A DNA stretch of 7,479 nucleotides, taken from NCBI GenBank assembly GCA_002429375.1, contig DIZP01000015.1, positions 1 through 7,479 of the forward strand, given 5' to 3'. The translations under genes and the position numbers were made by a program. The stretch comes from a bacterium UBA6025. Its GTDB lineage: Bacteria > Patescibacteriota > Saccharimonadia > Saccharimonadales > Saccharimonadaceae. Positions within the stretch are counted from its first letter, which is position 1; each line of letters begins with the position of its first letter. A model generated the notes under the pieces. It did not search any database. It saw only the letters and a program-made list of their open reading frames with translations, and had not been told where the DNA came from. Shown one piece after another: positions 6,042 to 7,479 of this stretch.

Positions 6042-6122
6042 TGGTAGATGGTAGGTAGTAGATTGTAGTGAGTAATTAAATCTTTTGGCCACAGTAACCT
6101 ACTAGCTACCAATTACCATTTA
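6042..6122. repeat. Degenerate 7-bp tandem repeats forming a long inverted repeat
   Basis: On plus, five consecutive 7-mers run TGGTAGA, TGGTAGG, TAGTAGA, TTGTAGT, GAGTAAT (6042-6076). On minus, four run TAAATGG, TAATTGG, TAGCTAG, TAGGTTA (6122-6095). The two blocks pair as an imperfect hairpin: 6042-6064 with 6096-6118 gives 19 Watson-Crick pairs and one G-T in 23, around a 31-base loop. No T-run follows on either side, so it is not an ordinary intrinsic terminator. It starts directly after the metallohydrolase stop codon and ends 7 bases from the kinase -10 box. Heptad intergenic repeats are well known in filamentous cyanobacteria; origin and role here are unknown. Confidence 0.75.
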
Positions 6123-6818
6123 CTATATTGATGGTTTTTCTAGTTTTAAAGCCCGGCGATGGGCGCGATAATGTTCATCGATACTTTCGACCAGCTGCCA
6201 AAAATCCTGACTATGATTCATATGGCGGGTATGGGAGAGCTCGTGCACGATGACGTAGTCGATCAGTTCAAACGGCAGCTTCATGAGCGCGATGTTCAGG
6301 CTGATCGTGCCGGCACTGCTACAACTTCCCCACCGTCCACTGGCATGCGAGAATCGGACGTTATCGTAGGACAGGCTATGTTTCTCGGCTAGGAAAGCTA
6401 ATCGTTTTGGCAGGTAACTTTTTGCTTCAAGTCGGAGAGCGCCGATAACCGCATCTCTGATGGCGCGCACCACATCCGTATCATCCAACGTTTGATCGTT
6501 CGGGAGCTGGATGATAATTTGTTGGTGATGGCGCGTCACCTTTACCAGCTTGGTCGAGCTCGGCCGGACGATTAAGGTGTGGCTTTTGCCAATTCGGAGG
6601 CCATCGCTGTAGGTCTCGTCCGGCTGGGCTTGCGCAAACATTAAACGAAGTTCTGATCGGGATGATTTCAATAAGCGCTTGACGAGAAAAATGGGCGCGT
6701 AAAGCGGTAACGAGGCTCGTAGCGTCCCATCGGGTCCTATTCGGACGCGGACTTGCGTGGCGCGGGCACTACGACGGATGGTGATTTTGCCAAATTCTTC
6801 ATCTTGAATCACAGGCAT
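6123..6818 (-). CDS. YgjP-like zinc metallohydrolase (HExxH, DUF45/M48-related)
   Basis: 231 residues, the normal size for the YgjP/DUF45 family. The signature is intact: GRWGSCSSAGTISLN (161-175), then HELSHTRHMNHSQDFW (192-207), where H192, H196 and probably H202 bind zinc and E193 is the catalytic acid/base. The N-terminal ~130 residues form the family's beta-rich region (IRRSARATQVRVRIGPDG near the start). No signal peptide or membrane segment is visible, so it should be cytoplasmic. The physiological substrate of this family is not established; a peptidase role is inferred from the SprT/M48-like fold. The ATG at 6818 has a strong AAAGGAG 8 bases upstream that overlaps the stop of the preceding P-loop gene (13-base gap), so the two are cotranscribed and probably translationally coupled. 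Confidence 0.93.
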   Translation of the reverse strand: MPVIQDEEFGKITIRRSARATQVRVRIGPDGTLRASLPLYAPIFLVKRLLKSSRSELRLMFAQAQPDETYSDGLRIGKSHTLIVRPSSTKLVKVTRHHQQIIIQLPNDQTLDDTDVVRAIRDAVIGALRLEAKSYLPKRLAFLAEKHSLSYDNVRFSHASGRWGSCSSAGTISLNIALMKLPFELIDYVIVHELSHTRHMNHSQDFWQLVESIDEHYRAHRRALKLEKPSI

Positions 6819-6826
6819 AACAAAGG

Positions 6827-6833
6827 CTCCTTT
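6827..6833 (-). promoter_or_regulatory. Ribosome binding site of the metallohydrolase gene
   Basis: AAAGGAG, 8 bases before the ATG at 6818 on the minus strand. Its first bases belong to the TAA stop of the upstream P-loop gene, an arrangement that favours coupled translation. Confidence 0.8.
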
Positions 6834-7428
6834 AGCGAACCACTATGGTTCTACCTTCGATAGGACGGGCTTGAGGTACTTGACCTTCAACTAGCTCAAC
6901 TCGGGGTTCAACCAGGCGCTTGAGGACGATTCGGAGCTGGCTGGCATAGGTATGCTTGCCGCTAATGACAACAGCCTTCTCGCTGCTGTGTGGAGCGCTG
7001 AAGCGTTTCAAGGCACTGTCAAATTGACTAGGGCTGATGGTCGTTTTGCCCGGGGCGGCTTTTTTGACGCGCAATCGGGCGGTTGAGGATTCGGTTTGTA
7101 CCCAGATAAACAAAGGCTCGTACCCGGCCGCACGGGCTTTTTTGGTGATTAACTGGCGGTCCATCCGGGCGTCGGCTAGTCCCTCGAAGATGAAGGTCCG
7201 TTGCGTTTTATACAGCTCATCGAGCATATAATCGCTCACGCGGCTTATGATGGCCTGTTCGTCGTTGCTGTAGGTCGGTTCGTTGAACAGTTCGTAGCGG
7301 AGCCGTCCGTTGCTCACCAGTGGGGCTTTGAACGTATCGGCGAATTGCTCGGCAAAAAAACTTTTGCCCGACCCTGGAATACCCACCATAACGATGACGT
7401 GTGGTTTACTAAGACTTAATGATTTCAT
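6832..7428 (-). CDS. P-loop ATP-binding kinase-like protein (AAA_33 type)
   Basis: 198 residues from the ATG at 7428. After a short N-tail comes beta-strand HVIVMVGIPGSGKS with the Walker A loop G16-S23, then FFAEQFADTF and a TFIFEGLAD strand (78-86) where the second acidic motif of small-molecule or nucleotide kinases falls. AGYEPLFIWVQTESSTARLRVKKA (101-124) matches the late strand and Arg-containing lid of the AAA_33/zeta-toxin-like/polynucleotide-kinase superfamily. Family: ATP-dependent phosphorylation; substrate unknown. The last ~25 residues are Pro/Arg/Val-rich and look like a flexible tail. The frame also has an ATG at 7467, but an extended -10 box lies inside those 13 codons, so the ATG at 7428 is preferred. 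First gene of a two-gene operon with the metallohydrolase. No antitoxin-like gene is adjacent, so a zeta-toxin role is not supported. Confidence 0.85.
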   Translation of the reverse strand: MKSLSLSKPHVIVMVGIPGSGKSFFAEQFADTFKAPLVSNGRLRYELFNEPTYSNDEQAIISRVSDYMLDELYKTQRTFIFEGLADARMDRQLITKKARAAGYEPLFIWVQTESSTARLRVKKAAPGKTTISPSQFDSALKRFSAPHSSEKAVVISGKHTYASQLRIVLKRLVEPRVELVEGQVPQARPIEGRTIVVR

Positions 7429-7435
7429 ATATGAC

Positions 7436-7444
7436 AGTATAGCA
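7436..7444 (-). promoter_or_regulatory. Extended -10 promoter of the P-loop/metallohydrolase operon
   Basis: The minus strand reads TGC-TATACT (7444-7436), a TGN-extended -10 with a 5/6 hexamer, and the ATG at 7428 follows after 7 bases (GTCATAT). No -35 box is evident and there is no Shine-Dalgarno sequence. The transcript should start at or next to the ATG, i.e. be leaderless. Confidence 0.6.
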
Positions 7445-7479
7445 AATGTATGACAAAATAAATACATGACGACACCAAA

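Noticed and set aside
6832..7428. Zeta-toxin or toxin-antitoxin module for the P-loop gene
   Set aside because: The Walker A and lid layout is shared by many kinases, and no small antitoxin-like gene lies next to it.
7429..7467. ATG at 7467 as start of the P-loop kinase
   Set aside because: The extended -10 element falls inside the extra 13 codons, which do not resemble the family N-terminus.
7466..7479. Possible start of a divergent plus-strand gene (ATG ACG ACA CCA)
   Set aside because: Only four full codons are visible, no ribosome binding site is present and upstream -10 candidates are poor; it could be real but cannot be supported.
1..7479. CRISPR array, tRNA, rRNA, transposase, prophage or defence genes
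   Set aside because: No regularly spaced repeats, cloverleaf, rRNA-like stretch, transposase or nuclease motif was seen on either strand; the only repeat structure is the heptad patch at 6042-6122.

Overview
The window reads as a stretch of a compact bacterial chromosome of medium GC content. It looks most like a Candidate Phyla Radiation (Patescibacteria) genome, and Saccharibacteria (TM7) is the best guess. That placement is inferred from gene content, the style of the proteins and the tight spacing, not from a marker search. The standard code fits: eight full-length reading frames have no internal TGA, and glycine uses GGN codons, which argues against the TGA=Gly code of Gracilibacteria and Absconditabacteria.

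Layout: (1) 1-1632, plus strand, 5'-truncated: an FAD-linked oxidoreductase of the D-lactate/glycolate dehydrogenase type. (2) 1649-1676: a strong hairpin with T-rich tails on both sides, acting as a bidirectional terminator. (3) 3100-1696, minus strand: the translation/secretion cluster secE-nusG-rplK. It has a good promoter before secE, a second one embedded in the 3' end of nusG for rplK, and a short leader hairpin before secE. rplK is the last gene and rplA does not follow. (4) 3199-4365, plus strand, divergent from secE: a membrane-anchored family 2 glycosyltransferase resembling the HpnB/CrtQ group. (5) 6018-4387, minus strand, convergent with the glycosyltransferase: a multi-pass membrane PAS histidine kinase with no response regulator in the window. 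(6) 6042-6122: an intergenic patch of degenerate 7-bp tandem repeats on both strands that together form a long imperfect inverted repeat. (7) 7428-6123, minus strand: a two-gene operon of a P-loop ATP-binding kinase-like protein and a YgjP-type zinc metallohydrolase.

The content is mostly housekeeping, with no defence locus, CRISPR array, mobile element, tRNA or rRNA. The points most worth a second look are at fine scale. Three first-of-unit genes have a -10 box only 7-10 bases before the start codon and no Shine-Dalgarno sequence, which suggests leaderless mRNAs, while secE and the internal operon genes have ribosome binding sites. Ribosomal protein L11 carries Ser at position 26 in its thiopeptide-binding segment and lacks the usual KTPP linker motif. 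The heptad inverted repeat lies directly between a stop codon and the kinase promoter. Every gene whose end is visible stops with TAA or TAG, never TGA.
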